A stretch of DNA of 64,000 nucleotides from Caballeronia zhejiangensis. GTDB lineage: Bacteria; Pseudomonadota; Gammaproteobacteria; Burkholderiales; Burkholderiaceae. This document shows positions 53,795 to 64,000 of the stretch, piece by piece. Position 1 is the first letter of the stretch. Each line of letters starts with the position of its first letter. Under the pieces are notes generated by a model. That model had not been told where the DNA came from. It saw only the letters and a list, made by a program, of their open reading frames with translations, and made no database searches. The position numbers and the translations under genes were made by a program. The stretch lies in the NCBI RefSeq assembly GCF_000698575.1, contig NZ_JFHD01000005.1, positions 1 through 64,000 of the forward strand, given 5' to 3'.

Positions 53795-54265
53795 ATGAAG
53801 CTGGTCATCCTCGCCGTCGGACACAAGATGCCCGACTGGATCACGAATGGCTTCGACGAATACGCGAAGCGCATGCCGCCCGAACTGCGCATCGAGCTCA
53901 AAGAGATCAAGCCGGAACAGCGCTCGTCGGGACGCAATGCCGAGAGCGTGATGGCGGCCGAAAAGCAGCGCATCGAAGCCGCCTTGCCGAAGAACGCGCG
54001 CGTGGTCGCACTCGACGAACGCGGCCGCGACTGGACCACGATGCAACTCGCGAACGCCCTGCCCGGCTGGCAGCAGGACGGGCGCGACGTCGCGTTCGTG
54101 ATCGGCGGCGCGGACGGGCTGCATCCGGAGGTGAAATCGCGCGCGGAACTGATGCTGCGCATTTCGAGCCTGACGTTGCCGCATGGCATGGTGCGCGTGC
54201 TGCTCGCCGAACAGCTTTACCGCGCGTGGAGCATCACGCAGAATCATCCCTATCATCGCGCTTGA
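53795..54265 (+). CDS. rlmH: 23S rRNA pseudouridine1915 methyltransferase RlmH
   Basis: 156 residues, SPOUT fold: [20 protein letters not shown] start, [37 protein letters not shown] and [20 protein letters not shown] with the typical C-terminal NHPYHRA. N3-methylates pseudouridine 1915 of helix 69. 15 bp after rsfS. Confidence 0.97.
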   Translation: MKLVILAVGHKMPDWITNGFDEYAKRMPPELRIELKEIKPEQRSSGRNAESVMAAEKQRIEAALPKNARVVALDERGRDWTTMQLANALPGWQQDGRDVAFVIGGADGLHPEVKSRAELMLRISSLTLPHGMVRVLLAEQLYRAWSITQNHPYHRA

Positions 54266-54319
54266 GGGTGCTTCGACGCTGGATCGAATGCCCCGCGCGT
54301 CATTCGAATCCACATCACG

Positions 54320-54934
54320 ATGCCGACTCATCCCTACGTTTATCTCGCCTCGCAAAGCCCGCGCCGTCAGGAGTTGCTTCTTCAACTGGGCGTGCAGTTC
54401 GAACTCCTTCTTCCCCGTGCCGATGAAAACGCCGAAGCGCTCGAAGCCGAGTTGCCCGGCGAAGCCGCCGATGCGTACGTCGTGCGCGTGTGCGCGTTAA
54501 AGGCAAAGGCCGCGCGCGCGCGATTGCTCGCCGGCGGCTTCGCGTCCGCGCCGATTCTCGTCGCCGATACGACCGTCACCATCGACGGGCTGATTCTCGG
54601 CAAGCCGCTTCACGAAGAAGACGCCGTCGCGATGCTCGAACGCCTCGCAGGCCGCGAGCATGAAGTGCTGACGGCGCTCGCCGTCGTCGATGCCGATGGC
54701 GCGTTGCTGGAACCCGCGCTCTCGCGCTCGCAAGTGCGTTTTTCGAACGTCGACCGTGCTGCGCTGCAACGCTACGCGGCATCGGGCGAGCCGCTCGGCA
54801 AGGCGGGCGCGTACGGCATTCAGGGCCGCGCGGCCGAGTTCATCGAGCGAATCGACGGGTCCTATTCGGGTATCATGGGTCTGCCCCTTTTCGAAACCGC
54901 TGCTCTCTTGCGCCTGGCGCGCGTCGCATTCTAA
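54320..54934 (+). CDS. maf: Maf-like nucleoside triphosphate pyrophosphatase
   Basis: 204 residues with Maf start [40 protein letters not shown] and C-terminal [20 protein letters not shown]; the neighbouring rng supports the YhdE (dTTP/UTP) type rather than YceF. Hydrolyses non-canonical or excess NTPs. Family length ~197. Confidence 0.93.
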   Translation: MPTHPYVYLASQSPRRQELLLQLGVQFELLLPRADENAEALEAELPGEAADAYVVRVCALKAKAARARLLAGGFASAPILVADTTVTIDGLILGKPLHEEDAVAMLERLAGREHEVLTALAVVDADGALLEPALSRSQVRFSNVDRAALQRYAASGEPLGKAGAYGIQGRAAEFIERIDGSYSGIMGLPLFETAALLRLARVAF

Positions 54935-54941
54935 ACAGGCC

Positions 54942-56411
54942 ATGAACGAAGAAATCCTGATCAACGTCACACCCCAGGAAAGCCGCGTCGCACTGGTTCA
55001 GCAAGGCGCCGTTCAGGAGCTTCACGTCGAGCGCACGCTTTCGCGCGGGCGCGTCGGCAACGTCTATCTCGGCAAGGTCGTGCGCGTGCTGCCGGGCATG
55101 CAGTCCGCGTTCATCGACATCGGTCTCGAGCGCGCCGCGTTTCTTCATGTGGCGGATATCTGGCATCCGCGCATCGCGGGCGAGCCGCATAACTCACAGC
55201 CGCACACGCCGATCGAAAAGATCGTCTTCGAAGGTCAGTCGCTGATGGTGCAGGTCGTGAAAGACCCGATCGGCACCAAGGGCGCGCGCCTGTCGACGCA
55301 GGTGAGCATCGCGGGACGCACGCTCGTGTATCTGCCGCAGGAGCCGCATATCGGCATCTCCCAGAAGATCGAGAGCGAAGCGGAGCGCGAGGCCGTGCGC
55401 GCGCGACTGACCGCCGTCCTGCCCGCCGACGAGAAAGGCGGCTACATCGTGCGGACCATCGCCGAAGACGCGACGAGCGAAGAACTCGCGGCCGACGTGG
55501 CGTACTTGCGCAAGACCTGGGCGACGATCGTCGCGCAAGCGCAGCGCGTGCCGCCCACCACGCTGCTCTATCAGGATCTGAACCTCGCGCAACGCGTGCT
55601 GCGCGATTTCGTCAACGACGAAACCACGCGTATTCAGGTCGATTCGCGCGAGACGTTTCAAATGCTCGCGGATTTCGCCGCGGAGTTCACCCCGGCGGTG
55701 GCGTCGCGTCTGCATCATTACACCGGCGAGCGGCCGCTCTTCGATCTGTACAACATCGAGGCGGAGATTCAGCGGGCGCTGTCGCGGCGCGTCGATCTGA
55801 AGTCGGGCGGATATCTGATGATCGACCAGACCGAAGCGATGACGACCATCGACGTGAATACGGGCGGGTATGTCGGCGCGCGCAACTTCGACGACACGAT
55901 CTTCAAGACCAATCTCGAAGCCGCGCATACGATCGCGCGGCAACTTCGTTTGAGGAATCTCGGCGGGATCATCATCATCGATTTCATCGACATGGAGAAT
56001 GTCGAGCATCGCGATCAGGTGCTGGGCGAGCTGAAGAAGGCGCTCTCGCGCGACAGAACGCGCGTGACCGTGAATGGCTTTTCGCAGCTCGGGCTCGTCG
56101 AGATGACGCGAAAGCGCACGCGCGAGTCACTGGCTCACGTGCTGTGCGAGCCGTGTCCGGTGTGTCAGGGCAAAGGTCAGGTGAAGACGCCGCGCACCGT
56201 CTGCTACGACGTGCTGCGCGAAATCATGCGCGAGTCGCGGCAATTCAATCCGCGCGAGTTTCGCGTGGTGGCTTCGCAGCAGGTGATCGATCTGTTTCTG
56301 GAAGAGGAATCGCAGCATCTGGCGATGCTGATGGACTTCATCGGGAAGCCGGTTTCGCTGCAGGTGGAGAGTAATTTGTCGCAAGAGCAATACGACATCG
56401 TGTTGATGTAG
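54942..56411 (+). CDS. rng: Ribonuclease G
   Basis: 489 residues (E. coli 489). Endonuclease for 16S 5' maturation and mRNA decay. S1-like N-terminal region (SRGRVGNVYLGKVVRVLPGM), RNase H-like and DNase I-like domains with TTIDVNTGGYVG, and the zinc-link cysteines CEPCPVC near residue 400. ATG 54942, 7 bp after maf, fits better than the longer open frame upstream. Last gene of the cluster, convergent with msbA. Confidence 0.96.
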   Translation: MNEEILINVTPQESRVALVQQGAVQELHVERTLSRGRVGNVYLGKVVRVLPGMQSAFIDIGLERAAFLHVADIWHPRIAGEPHNSQPHTPIEKIVFEGQSLMVQVVKDPIGTKGARLSTQVSIAGRTLVYLPQEPHIGISQKIESEAEREAVRARLTAVLPADEKGGYIVRTIAEDATSEELAADVAYLRKTWATIVAQAQRVPPTTLLYQDLNLAQRVLRDFVNDETTRIQVDSRETFQMLADFAAEFTPAVASRLHHYTGERPLFDLYNIEAEIQRALSRRVDLKSGGYLMIDQTEAMTTIDVNTGGYVGARNFDDTIFKTNLEAAHTIARQLRLRNLGGIIIIDFIDMENVEHRDQVLGELKKALSRDRTRVTVNGFSQLGLVEMTRKRTRESLAHVLCEPCPVCQGKGQVKTPRTVCYDVLREIMRESRQFNPREFRVVASQQVIDLFLEEESQHLAMLMDFIGKPVSLQVESNLSQEQYDIVLM

Positions 56412-56446
56412 CCTCGCCCAGAGTCATTCGAGCGAGGCCGACTGCC

Positions 56447-58252
56447 TCACGCCGCCTGCTGCTGATACTGAATCCGATGCAGATGCGCGTACAAGCCGTC
56501 CTTGCGCAGCAACTCCGCATGACTGCCCTGCTCCGCGATCTTCCCCGCTTCCATCACGAGGATGCGGTCGGCGCGCTCGATCGTCGAGAGCCGGTGCGCG
56601 ATGACGAGCGTCGTGCGTCCTTTCATCAGCGTCTCGAGCGCCGACTGCACGTGCCGCTCCGATTCCGAGTCCAGCGCCGAGGTCGCCTCGTCGAGAATCA
56701 GGATCGGCGCGTCCTTGTAGATCGCGCGCGCGATCGCGAGACGCTGACGCTGCCCGCCCGACAGACGCATGCCGTTGCCGCCGACGAGCGTGTTGATTCC
56801 GTCCGGCAGGGACGCGACGACATCCGCGAGATTCGCCGCCGTCAGCGCCGACATCACGCGTTCGGGGTCCGGCGTCTGCCCGTACGCGACATTCGCGGCG
56901 ATCGTATCGTTGAAGAGCACGACGTCCTGGCTGACCATCGCGAGCTGGCCGCGCAGGTCGTGCAGGTTGTACTCGCTGATGGGCACGCCATCGACGAGCA
57001 ACTGGCCGGCGCGCGGATCGAAGAAGCGCGGCAGTAGATTCACGAGCGTCGTCTTGCCGCTACCAGAGGGGCCCGCGAGCGCGACCATCTCGCCCGGCGC
57101 GACCTTGAACGACACGCGATCGAGCGTCGGCCGGTCGACCGAGCCATAGCTGAACGACACGTCGCGGAATTCGACTTCGCCGCGCGCGCGTTCGAGACGC
57201 CGGCCGCCGCCAGCGGGCTCGGCCGGCTCGTCGATCAGGCCGAAGATCAGCTCGGCCGCCGTCATGCCGCGCTGCAAGGGCTGATTGATGTCGATCAGAT
57301 GCTTGAGCGGCGAGATCACGAGCAGCATCGACGTGACGAACGCGACGAAGCCGCCGACCGTCGTCTGATCGTTGGCCGATTGTACGACCGCGATCGTGAT
57401 GACGATGGCGAGCGCGATCGATGCGAGAAACTGCGTAAGCGGCTGCGCGAGACCACCCGAGACTTGCATGCGCATCGAGTAGCCGCGCAACCGCTGGCTC
57501 ATCTCCGTGAAGCGGTCGATTTCGTACGGCTCGCCGTTGTGCACCTTGACGACTTTGTAGCCGCCGACCGTCTCCTCGACGATATACGACAGATCGTTCG
57601 TCAACGACTGATGCTCGCGATTCAGGCGCCGCAGCCGGCGGTTGATCTTGCTGACGAGCCAGCCGATCGCCGGCAGGATCACCGCGACGATCAGCGTGAG
57701 CCGCCAGTTGAGGATGAACAGATAGCCGAGCAGGAACACGACCGTGAGCGAATCGCGCACGAGCGTCACGACCACGCTCTGCAGTACGCTCAGGATCTGA
57801 TTGACCTCGAAGACGATCGCGTTGATGACCGTGCTCGCGGTTTCGCGCTGAAAGAAGCCCGCGCTCGTATGGATCATGCGCTGGAACATTTCGAGCCGCA
57901 GTTGCAGCAGGATCTTGTTCGTCACGTAGGAGAGAAAATAGCCCGATGCGTATTGTGCCCCGCCGCGCACCAGCGCAAGGCCGATGACCGCTGCGGGCAC
58001 GAGCCATTTCGCATGATCGCTGCTCTTCGAGCCGAAACCATGGTCGAGCAGCGGCTTGAGCAACATCGGAATGCCGGCCTCGGTCGCGGCGACGATGCCC
58101 ATCGTCAGCAGGCCTAGCATCACCATGCCGAGCAGCGGACGGATATACGGCCATAGCCGTTTCATGACGGCCATGGGCGAGCTGCTTTCCTCGCCGCCGA
58201 TCGGTTTGCGCAAACTTGCCTGGTTGTTCAAGAGCGTATCTCCACTTCGCAC
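56447..58252 (-). CDS. msbA: Lipid A export ATP-binding/permease protein MsbA
   Basis: Up to 601 residues: six-helix ABC exporter domain (about 30-330) and nucleotide-binding domain with Walker [10 protein letters not shown], signature [15 protein letters not shown] and Walker [13 protein letters not shown]. Flips lipid A-core across the inner membrane. The GTG at 58252 gives the longest frame; a TTG seven codons in has a GGAG site suitably placed, and an ATG is at residue 27. The 5' end lies next to the O-antigen ligase gene, same strand. Confidence 0.92.
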   Translation of the reverse strand: MRSGDTLLNNQASLRKPIGGEESSSPMAVMKRLWPYIRPLLGMVMLGLLTMGIVAATEAGIPMLLKPLLDHGFGSKSSDHAKWLVPAAVIGLALVRGGAQYASGYFLSYVTNKILLQLRLEMFQRMIHTSAGFFQRETASTVINAIVFEVNQILSVLQSVVVTLVRDSLTVVFLLGYLFILNWRLTLIVAVILPAIGWLVSKINRRLRRLNREHQSLTNDLSYIVEETVGGYKVVKVHNGEPYEIDRFTEMSQRLRGYSMRMQVSGGLAQPLTQFLASIALAIVITIAVVQSANDQTTVGGFVAFVTSMLLVISPLKHLIDINQPLQRGMTAAELIFGLIDEPAEPAGGGRRLERARGEVEFRDVSFSYGSVDRPTLDRVSFKVAPGEMVALAGPSGSGKTTLVNLLPRFFDPRAGQLLVDGVPISEYNLHDLRGQLAMVSQDVVLFNDTIAANVAYGQTPDPERVMSALTAANLADVVASLPDGINTLVGGNGMRLSGGQRQRLAIARAIYKDAPILILDEATSALDSESERHVQSALETLMKGRTTLVIAHRLSTIERADRILVMEAGKIAEQGSHAELLRKDGLYAHLHRIQYQQQAA

Positions 58253-58316
58253 AGCGCCGGAATCGCCTGTCGCGCAAGGTTTGTTGGTTTGGTCATCAGC
58301 CAGGACGGCTCGCCGA

Positions 58317-59594
58317 TCAGCCGATCGGACCGCGGCCCGGGTTGCCTTGCGGCTGGCGCGTGTCGTGTGTGATGACCGCGAGCAGCACGGCCCAGAAAAG
58401 CGCGATGAGCGCCGTGCTCATCACCACCGTGAACACGTCGATGCTCAAACCGAAGATGATAACCGACCCCGACACCGCGATCCCGCAATAGGCGGCCGTC
58501 GAAACGTCCCGTTGCGGCGATTTCCGATAGCGCACGAAATACAGAAGCGGCCCGAAGTAGAGCAAGGCCAGACAGACGACGCCCACCGCGCCGAGTTCGG
58601 ATATCGTCGAAAAGAACTCGCTATGCGCGCGCTGATTGACGATGAAACCCGGAACTTCGCCCTTGTTCGCCATCTCTTTCAGCGACGCCTCCAGATGCCC
58701 CTTACCGACGCCCAGCAGCGGATGCGCCTCGAACAGATGGATCGACGCGCGCCAGAGCTGCAAACGTGCACCGATGGAACTGTAGGCGCCCGAGCCTTCC
58801 GAAAGCATCACGAGATCCGAGCGCGTCGCCATCACGCGTTCGCGGCCGAGCGGCGACGCGAGCAAGGCGGACATCGCCACGATCGCGACCAGCAACGCGG
58901 CGAGCCAATGTCGCCGCCGCCTGATCCAGCCGAAATTGAGCGAGCACAGCACGAGGAACAGCGGGATCGCGAGCCATCCGCCGCGCGTGCCGGACAAGTA
59001 GGATGCATACACGCCGCCCGCGAGCCCCAGAAGCTTGATCGCAATACCGACGCGTTTTACGAGCACGTTGGGGTAGTCGTCCCAGCGCATCGTCATCACT
59101 GAGAGAAAGCCGAGCAGGAGCGCCGTATTGCCGTAGGGAATCGGATTCGTATAGTCGTTGCCGAGACGATTGAGATCGTTGATCGTCATGTGCAGGTTGC
59201 TGTCGACGGCCCAGAGGCCCGCGCCGATCGCGCCCAGCGCGCAACCCCAGCCGAGCGCCTTCAGGTAGCGGACCGGGAGATTCACGAGCAGCAGAAAAAT
59301 AGGCAGGCTCAGCGCCAGACGCGAAAGGCCGTCGAATTCACGCGGCAGATAGTAGCCTTCGATCGCCTGTTGCAGCGGCAGATAAACCATGAAGCACAGC
59401 ATGGCTGCGGTGTACCACGGATAAGCGGTGACGAGCAGACCGCCCTTCAGCCGAAACGGCTTGCTGAATCCGGCAAAGAGCGCAATAGCGAGCAACAGGA
59501 AAAAGCAGTAACCGGTTCCACCGCGCACGATCAGTGTGGTCGCGGGCGCCAGCAAAACCATGCCGGCGATGACATAACGCAGAATTTTTTCCAA
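58317..59594 (-). CDS. O-antigen ligase family membrane protein
   Basis: 425 residues, about ten to twelve hydrophobic helices and a long periplasmic loop. The Wzy_C/WaaL region carries [20 protein letters not shown], and [20 protein letters not shown], whose conserved His/Arg match ligase residues. It joins O-antigen or a similar polymer to lipid A-core, or polymerises it. Upstream of msbA on the same strand, in a cluster for LPS export and assembly. Confidence 0.85.
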   Translation of the reverse strand: MEKILRYVIAGMVLLAPATTLIVRGGTGYCFFLLLAIALFAGFSKPFRLKGGLLVTAYPWYTAAMLCFMVYLPLQQAIEGYYLPREFDGLSRLALSLPIFLLLVNLPVRYLKALGWGCALGAIGAGLWAVDSNLHMTINDLNRLGNDYTNPIPYGNTALLLGFLSVMTMRWDDYPNVLVKRVGIAIKLLGLAGGVYASYLSGTRGGWLAIPLFLVLCSLNFGWIRRRRHWLAALLVAIVAMSALLASPLGRERVMATRSDLVMLSEGSGAYSSIGARLQLWRASIHLFEAHPLLGVGKGHLEASLKEMANKGEVPGFIVNQRAHSEFFSTISELGAVGVVCLALLYFGPLLYFVRYRKSPQRDVSTAAYCGIAVSGSVIIFGLSIDVFTVVMSTALIALFWAVLLAVITHDTRQPQGNPGRGPIG

Positions 59595-59734
59595 ATCGAT
59601 GAACCTGACATGGGTTCGACCGGCCGTTCCGGTCGCGCGCCCCGAAAACCCGCGATATTATAGCCGTTGCCGCCTGGCACGCTCTTCGCTCACGGAACGC
59701 CTGACTCGCGCCGGGAAGGCATGCCGGTCATTCC

Positions 59735-60748
59735 ATGCGTTGTGAATCCGAAATGCCAGCGACACCTAAAACAGAGCCGGACGCACCGCTCGCCAGCCTC
59801 CTGCTCATCACGTTCAATCAGGAAGAAACCGTCGCCGACGCCATCCGCGGCGCGCTGGCCCAAACCTGGACGCCGCTCGAAATCCTCATTTCCGACGACG
59901 CCTCCGCCGACGGCACCTTCTCTGTCGCCGAACGCTGCGTGCGCGATTATCGCGGCCCGCACACCGTGCGCCTCTATCGCAACGAGAAGAATCTCGGCAT
60001 CAGCGCGCATCTGAGCGCGCTCGCGGCACGCGCATCGGGGGAAATGCTCTTCATCGCGGCGGGAGACGATATCTCCCGCCCCGAGCGCGTCGAGCGCGTG
60101 ATGCGCGACTGGCTCGCGAGCGACAGGCGCTACGACCTCGTCGCGACGGACCTGCAGGATATCGACGCCGACGGCAATGCGCACGGCGTGCTGCGCGTGA
60201 CCGACCTCGACGGCTACCGCAGCTTCGAAGACTGGTCGCGGAACCGGCCGCACGTCGTCGGCGCGGCGCATGCCTGGGCGCGGCGTCTCTTCAACGAATT
60301 CGGGCCGATCGCGCCCGGCATCTACGGTGAGGACCAGATCATGACGTTTCGCGCGATCATGAGTCACGGCGCTCATACGCTGCATGAACCGCTCGTGCAG
60401 TACCGGCGCGGCGGACTGTCGAGAAAGCGCAAATGGCGCACGCCCGCGGATTTCGTCGCGCGCATCAAGCTGGCGAACGTCAACGGTACGGGCGAAACGA
60501 GCCAGCTCGTGAGCGATGCCGAGAAAGTGGGCGTCGGCGGCCCGATGCGCGCGCTGCTCGCGAAGAAGTCCGCGCGCGAAAGCTATGTCAGCGCGATGTT
60601 CGGCGAGCGCTCGCTCGCGCGCAAGCTCGCGCTCGTCATGGCGTCGAAAGACGTGGACTTCGGCTTTCGCGTCAAAATGTTCGTCTATGCGACGTGTCCG
60701 TGGCTGCTTTCCCCGTTCTTCTTCGTGAAGTGGCATGTGCGCGGATGA
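59735..60748 (+). CDS. Family 2 glycosyltransferase
   Basis: 337 residues with GT-A fold: SLLLITFNQEETVADAIRGA, the DDASADGT substrate loop, and AAGDD as DxD-like motif (LFIAAGDDISRPERV). Start at 59735 or the ATG at 59753; neither has a clear ribosome site. Likely adds a sugar to LPS core or O-antigen. Divergent from the ligase gene across 140 bp. Confidence 0.85.
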   Translation: MRCESEMPATPKTEPDAPLASLLLITFNQEETVADAIRGALAQTWTPLEILISDDASADGTFSVAERCVRDYRGPHTVRLYRNEKNLGISAHLSALAARASGEMLFIAAGDDISRPERVERVMRDWLASDRRYDLVATDLQDIDADGNAHGVLRVTDLDGYRSFEDWSRNRPHVVGAAHAWARRLFNEFGPIAPGIYGEDQIMTFRAIMSHGAHTLHEPLVQYRRGGLSRKRKWRTPADFVARIKLANVNGTGETSQLVSDAEKVGVGGPMRALLAKKSARESYVSAMFGERSLARKLALVMASKDVDFGFRVKMFVYATCPWLLSPFFFVKWHVRG

Positions 60749-60806
60749 GCGCGCGAGCGTCGCGCCCGGCAGAACAACAAGGCGCTAGCGCCACTCGAAA
60801 GGCACC

Positions 60807-61568
60807 ATGACATTTCCAACCCTCGGCATCGCCATCATCACCCACAACGCGGCCGCGCGGCTCGCGCAATGCCTGCAGGCCGTTTCCTTCGCCGATGAAA
60901 TCGTCGTCGTCGACGGCGGCAGCAGCGATGCGACCGTGGGCATCGCCGAGGCGCATCGCGCGCGCGTGATCGTGGCGCGCGACTGGCCAGGCTTCGGCCC
61001 GCAGAAGAACCGCGCGCTCGACGCGCTCTCGACCGACTGGGTGCTGTCCATCGACGCCGACGAGATCGTGTCGCCCCAACTGGCCGCTTCGATCCGCGCC
61101 GCGATCACCGATCCGCAAGCCGACGTCTACGCGGTCGACCGCCTGTCGAGCTTCTGCGGCACATGGGTGAAGCACAGCGGCTGGTATCCCGACTGGATTC
61201 CGCGCCTGTTCCGGCGCGGCACGGCGCGCTTCTCGCCCGATCTCGTGCACGAGCGGCTCGTGCTGTCGACCGGCAAGCCCGTCGTGCGCCTTTCCGGCAA
61301 GCTGATGCACTACTCCTACGAGGATTTCGAAGCGGTATTGCGCAAGCTCGACGCCTACTCGACGGCGGGTGCGCAACAACGCCACGCGGCCGGAAAGCGC
61401 GGCAGCTTCGGCATCGCGGTGTCGCGCGGCGCGTGGGCGTTCGTGCGGACTTACGTGCTGCGCCGCGGCTTTCTGGACGGCAAAACCGGCTTCATGATCG
61501 CGCTATTCAACGCGCAGACCGTCTACTACCGGTTCCTGAAGCTGGCGCATCTCAACGAAGCGCGCTGA
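60807..61568 (+). CDS. WaaE-type family 2 glycosyltransferase
   Basis: 253 residues close to WaaE/KdtX-like GT2 enzymes, which add a beta-linked glucose or similar to the inner core heptose. Seen: LGIAIITHNAAARLAQCLQA, DEIVVVDGGSSDATVGIAEA, DWVLSIDADEIVSPQL (DxD) and WYPDWIPRLFRRGTARFS. A good AAAGG site precedes the ATG. Its stop is 6 bp before that of the convergent GT4 gene. Confidence 0.88.
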   Translation: MTFPTLGIAIITHNAAARLAQCLQAVSFADEIVVVDGGSSDATVGIAEAHRARVIVARDWPGFGPQKNRALDALSTDWVLSIDADEIVSPQLAASIRAAITDPQADVYAVDRLSSFCGTWVKHSGWYPDWIPRLFRRGTARFSPDLVHERLVLSTGKPVVRLSGKLMHYSYEDFEAVLRKLDAYSTAGAQQRHAAGKRGSFGIAVSRGAWAFVRTYVLRRGFLDGKTGFMIALFNAQTVYYRFLKLAHLNEAR

Positions 61569-61573
61569 TTGGC

Positions 61574-62638
61574 TCAGCGCTTCGCATCGATGTCACGCGC
61601 GAGATCGAGCAAAGCGCGCACATGCGACTCGACGCTCGCGTCATAGCGCACCGCGCCGGCTAGCGCGCGCGGGGCGTCGCGCCGCGCTTCGATCGCCTCC
61701 TGCACCGTGCGGCGCAGATCGTCGGCGTCGCCAGGTTTGAAGACGTGCTTCGCGTGATCTGCAATGGCGTCGCAACAGCCGATGCACGCCGGGAAGATCA
61801 CCGGCGTCCCGGACATCACCGATTCGATGCCGACGAGTCCGAATGGCTCGTAGCTCGACGCAAGAATGGTGAAATCCGCCGCGCGATACGCATCTTCGAT
61901 GTTCTTCGCGTAGCCGACATAGCGCACGTTCGCTGCCGGCTTCTCGGGCGCGCGGCCCGCGACGGCGATCACGACGTTCATCCCGGCGAGCGCCTTCTCG
62001 ATCAGCGGCAAGCCCTTGCGCTCGTGGCTGCTCGACGGAAACAGCAGCACGGTTTCATCCGGTTTGAAGCCGAACTGTTCGCGCAGACGCGCACGCGCAG
62101 CGGCACCGACGGGCGAGAATCGCGCGCCGTCGACGGGCGGATAAAGCACGCGAATCTTGCGGATATCCACGCCATACAACGCGCGCAGCTCGTCGCTCAT
62201 CATGTCCGAATGCGCGACGACCACGTTCGCGTGCGCGTATTGACGCCGCTCCAGTGCGATCTGCCGCGTGTCCGAGGGTTTCTCGCGCCGCCCGGTCGCG
62301 CGCAGGAAGCCGAGATGGGTGCCGCCGCAAATGGCGATCTCGGAACCTTCCACGCGATTGCAGCCGATGAGCACGTCGACCTTCGCCTTCTTGCGCGCAC
62401 GCTTGAGCGCCCACGAGAAATACGCGTCGCGCAGCTTGCCCGGCAGAAACGACACCTTGATGCGATGCGGCTCGATCAATCGGCTTTCGGGCAGCGACGT
62501 GTCGATCTTGCGGGCGAAAAACGCGGGCTTGCGCTTGCCTTCGAAGCCCGCGGCGGCGAGGCCGCGCACGAGATCCATCGCGTAGCGTTCGAGTCCGCCG
62601 GAATGCTTGAGCGCATTCGCCGAAATGCCGATCCGCAT
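61574..62638 (-). CDS. GT4-type glycosyltransferase
   Basis: 354 residues, GT-B fold: MRIGISANALKHSGGLERYA at the start, a central acceptor/donor linker and the C-terminal nucleotide-sugar site with SYEPFGLVGIESVMSGTPVI (the EX7E-type motif). Likely adds a hexose to LPS core. ATG 62638 overlaps the dnaE stop (ATGA-like, 1-bp shared base plus TGA), so the two are coupled; the longer frame upstream is antisense dnaE. Confidence 0.9.
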   Translation of the reverse strand: MRIGISANALKHSGGLERYAMDLVRGLAAAGFEGKRKPAFFARKIDTSLPESRLIEPHRIKVSFLPGKLRDAYFSWALKRARKKAKVDVLIGCNRVEGSEIAICGGTHLGFLRATGRREKPSDTRQIALERRQYAHANVVVAHSDMMSDELRALYGVDIRKIRVLYPPVDGARFSPVGAAARARLREQFGFKPDETVLLFPSSSHERKGLPLIEKALAGMNVVIAVAGRAPEKPAANVRYVGYAKNIEDAYRAADFTILASSYEPFGLVGIESVMSGTPVIFPACIGCCDAIADHAKHVFKPGDADDLRRTVQEAIEARRDAPRALAGAVRYDASVESHVRALLDLARDIDAKR

Positions 62639-64000
62639 CAGTAGACGATTTCGATCGCGCTGCCCGCGAATTCGCCGCGCAGCGCCGTGATGAGATCGTC
62701 GGTCGGCTTCACGCGCCACGCGTCGCCGAGGCGCACTTCGCCTTCGGCATGCTCGCTGCGATAGACGATGCTCACGTTCAGGCCGTTCGGAATCGGCGCG
62801 CTTTGACGCTGGCGGCCGTTCTCCTTCACGGGCATGGGCGGCGGCGCTTCCTGCGCGCCCGCCGCATGCGCTTCGAGCACGCGGCGCAGGCGCAAGGCAT
62901 CGGCGTTGCCGTTCATCTCGACCTTGACCGACTGCGCGTAGCGGCTGCGCGCGCGTTCGAGGTCCATCGCCGTATCGACGGTGAAACGGATGCCGCCCGT
63001 GAACGCGTCGTTGCGCGCCATGCCCTGCACGACGAGCAGCTCGTCTTCCTTGAAGAGCGCCTTGTTCGCTTCGAACTGCTCGTTGAAGACGGTGACTTCG
63101 CATTGGCCGCTGCCATCGTCGAGATTCACGATCAGCATCTTGCCGCGCTGGGTCATCTGCGTGCGCATGGCGGAGATCACGCCCGCGATGAGCTTGTCGC
63201 GCCCTTCCTTTAGCTCGCCGATCTTCTGGCGCACGAAGCGGCGCACTTCACCCTTGTAGGCATCGAACAGATGGCCCGACAGATAGAAGCCGAGCGCGGT
63301 CTTTTCTTCCTGCAGACGCTTCTTGTCGGACCACTCGGCTTCGTCGACATACTCGTGCTTCGCGAGCGGCGCGTCGCCCATGTCGAAGAGGCCGGCTTGC
63401 ATTGCGTTGGCGGCGGCCTGATCGGCGGCTTCCATCGCCATCGGGACGGAGGCGAGCAACTGCGCGCGATTCGCGTGAATCGAATCGAACGCGCCCGCGC
63501 GGATCAGCGCTTCCACCGTGCGCCGATTCACGACACGACGGTCGATGCGCTCGCAGAAGTCGAACAGATCGACGAACGGGCCGTCTTCGCGCGCACGCAG
63601 AATCTCTTCGATTGCGTTCTGGCCGCTGCCTTTCACCGCACCCAGGCCGTAGCGAATGGTTTTCGAGCGCTTGCCATCGGCTTCCGCGACCGGTTCGAAG
63701 CGATACGCCGACTGGTTGATATCGGGCGGCAAAACCGCCATGCCGTTCGCCAGGCAGTCTTCGAACAGGATCTTGACCTTGTCCGTGTCGTCCATGGCGA
63801 GCGACATGTTGGCGGCCATGAATTCCGCCGGATGATGCGCCTTCAGCCACGCCGTGTGATACGCGAGCAACGCATACGCCGCCGCGTGCGACTTGTTGAA
63901 GCCGTAGCCGGCGAACTTCTCCATCAGGTCGAAGGTCTCGTCCGCCTTCTCGCGCGTGAGGCCGTTCTTCGCCGCGCCTTCCGCGAAAATCTCGCGATGC
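62638..64000 (-). CDS. dnaE: DNA polymerase III alpha subunit, C-terminal part (cut by window)
   Basis: The last ~453 codons of dnaE; the 5' part lies beyond 64000. Seen: EKFAGYGFNKSHAAAYALLA and HHPAEFMAANMSLAMDDTDK of the fingers region, GYGFNKSH helix-hairpin-helix area, and the OB-fold domain (MLIVNLDDGSGQCEVTVFNE). Replicative polymerase core. Downstream GT4 gene overlaps its stop. Confidence 0.97.
   Translation of the reverse strand, partial: HREIFAEGAAKNGLTREKADETFDLMEKFAGYGFNKSHAAAYALLAYHTAWLKAHHPAEFMAANMSLAMDDTDKVKILFEDCLANGMAVLPPDINQSAYRFEPVAEADGKRSKTIRYGLGAVKGSGQNAIEEILRAREDGPFVDLFDFCERIDRRVVNRRTVEALIRAGAFDSIHANRAQLLASVPMAMEAADQAAANAMQAGLFDMGDAPLAKHEYVDEAEWSDKKRLQEEKTALGFYLSGHLFDAYKGEVRRFVRQKIGELKEGRDKLIAGVISAMRTQMTQRGKMLIVNLDDGSGQCEVTVFNEQFEANKALFKEDELLVVQGMARNDAFTGGIRFTVDTAMDLERARSRYAQSVKVEMNGNADALRLRRVLEAHAAGAQEAPPPMPVKENGRQRQSAPIPNGLNVSIVYRSEHAEGEVRLGDAWRVKPTDDLITALRGEFAGSAIEIVY

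Overview
The window is chromosomal DNA from a high-GC betaproteobacterium of the Burkholderia/Caballeronia/Paraburkholderia group. The evidence is very GC-rich codon use, a large FUSC-family membrane protein, the mdtABC efflux operon, the order hemF-nadD-rsfS-rlmH-maf-rng, the order msbA-O-antigen ligase-glycosyltransferases-dnaE, and long dispersed palindromes. I see no tRNA, rRNA or CRISPR array.

Left host block (1-21070): 5' part of recC (minus), a FUSC-family inner-membrane protein, a small membrane protein, a candidate sRNA with its own promoter and terminator, a divergent Lrp-type regulator and cysteine-dioxygenase-like cupin, a large MscS-type channel, a small lipoprotein, a DJ-1/PfpI protein, a second candidate sRNA (minus, promoter and terminator visible), an IclR regulator, and mdtABC. 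MdtC carries an unusual Ser/Thr-rich insert.

Prophage (21747-44391): a 22.6-kb defective lambdoid-type prophage bounded by a 15-bp direct repeat. Rejoining the two sides restores one arm of a long inverted-repeat element, so the phage integrated into a dispersed palindrome rather than a tRNA gene. From left to right it holds an integrase, a leftward recombination operon (AlpA-like regulator, small ORF, RecT, YqaJ exonuclease, alpha-CTD-like protein), a low-GC control region, and a rightward replication/accessory operon with a DUF1376-like replication protein, RusA and a PAPS-reductase-like protein. After a terminator come a putative late regulator and a coupled three-gene module (ParB-like, ABC-ATPase-GNAT fusion, formyltransferase-like) that looks like a DNA-modification system. 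Then follow a decayed tail gene, terminase Nu1/GpA, gpW and a portal gene truncated by a junction with the start of a reversed T6SS vgrG. Two membrane-protein genes lie against the phage direction. The right end has a C4-like antisense RNA leader with its target gene, several small ORFs, and a leftward HTH operon with ATGA overlaps. Most head, all tail and lysis genes are missing.

Right host block (44520-64000): NAD(P)-binding protein, a KdpE-like response regulator without an adjacent kinase, quinone oxidoreductase, methylglyoxal synthase, an SDR with altered catalytic residues, upp, yebC, purD, then hemF-nadD-rsfS-rlmH-maf-rng running rightward. A leftward msbA and O-antigen ligase, two rightward GT2 glycosyltransferases, and a leftward GT4 glycosyltransferase overlapping the 3' end of dnaE form an LPS-assembly cluster.
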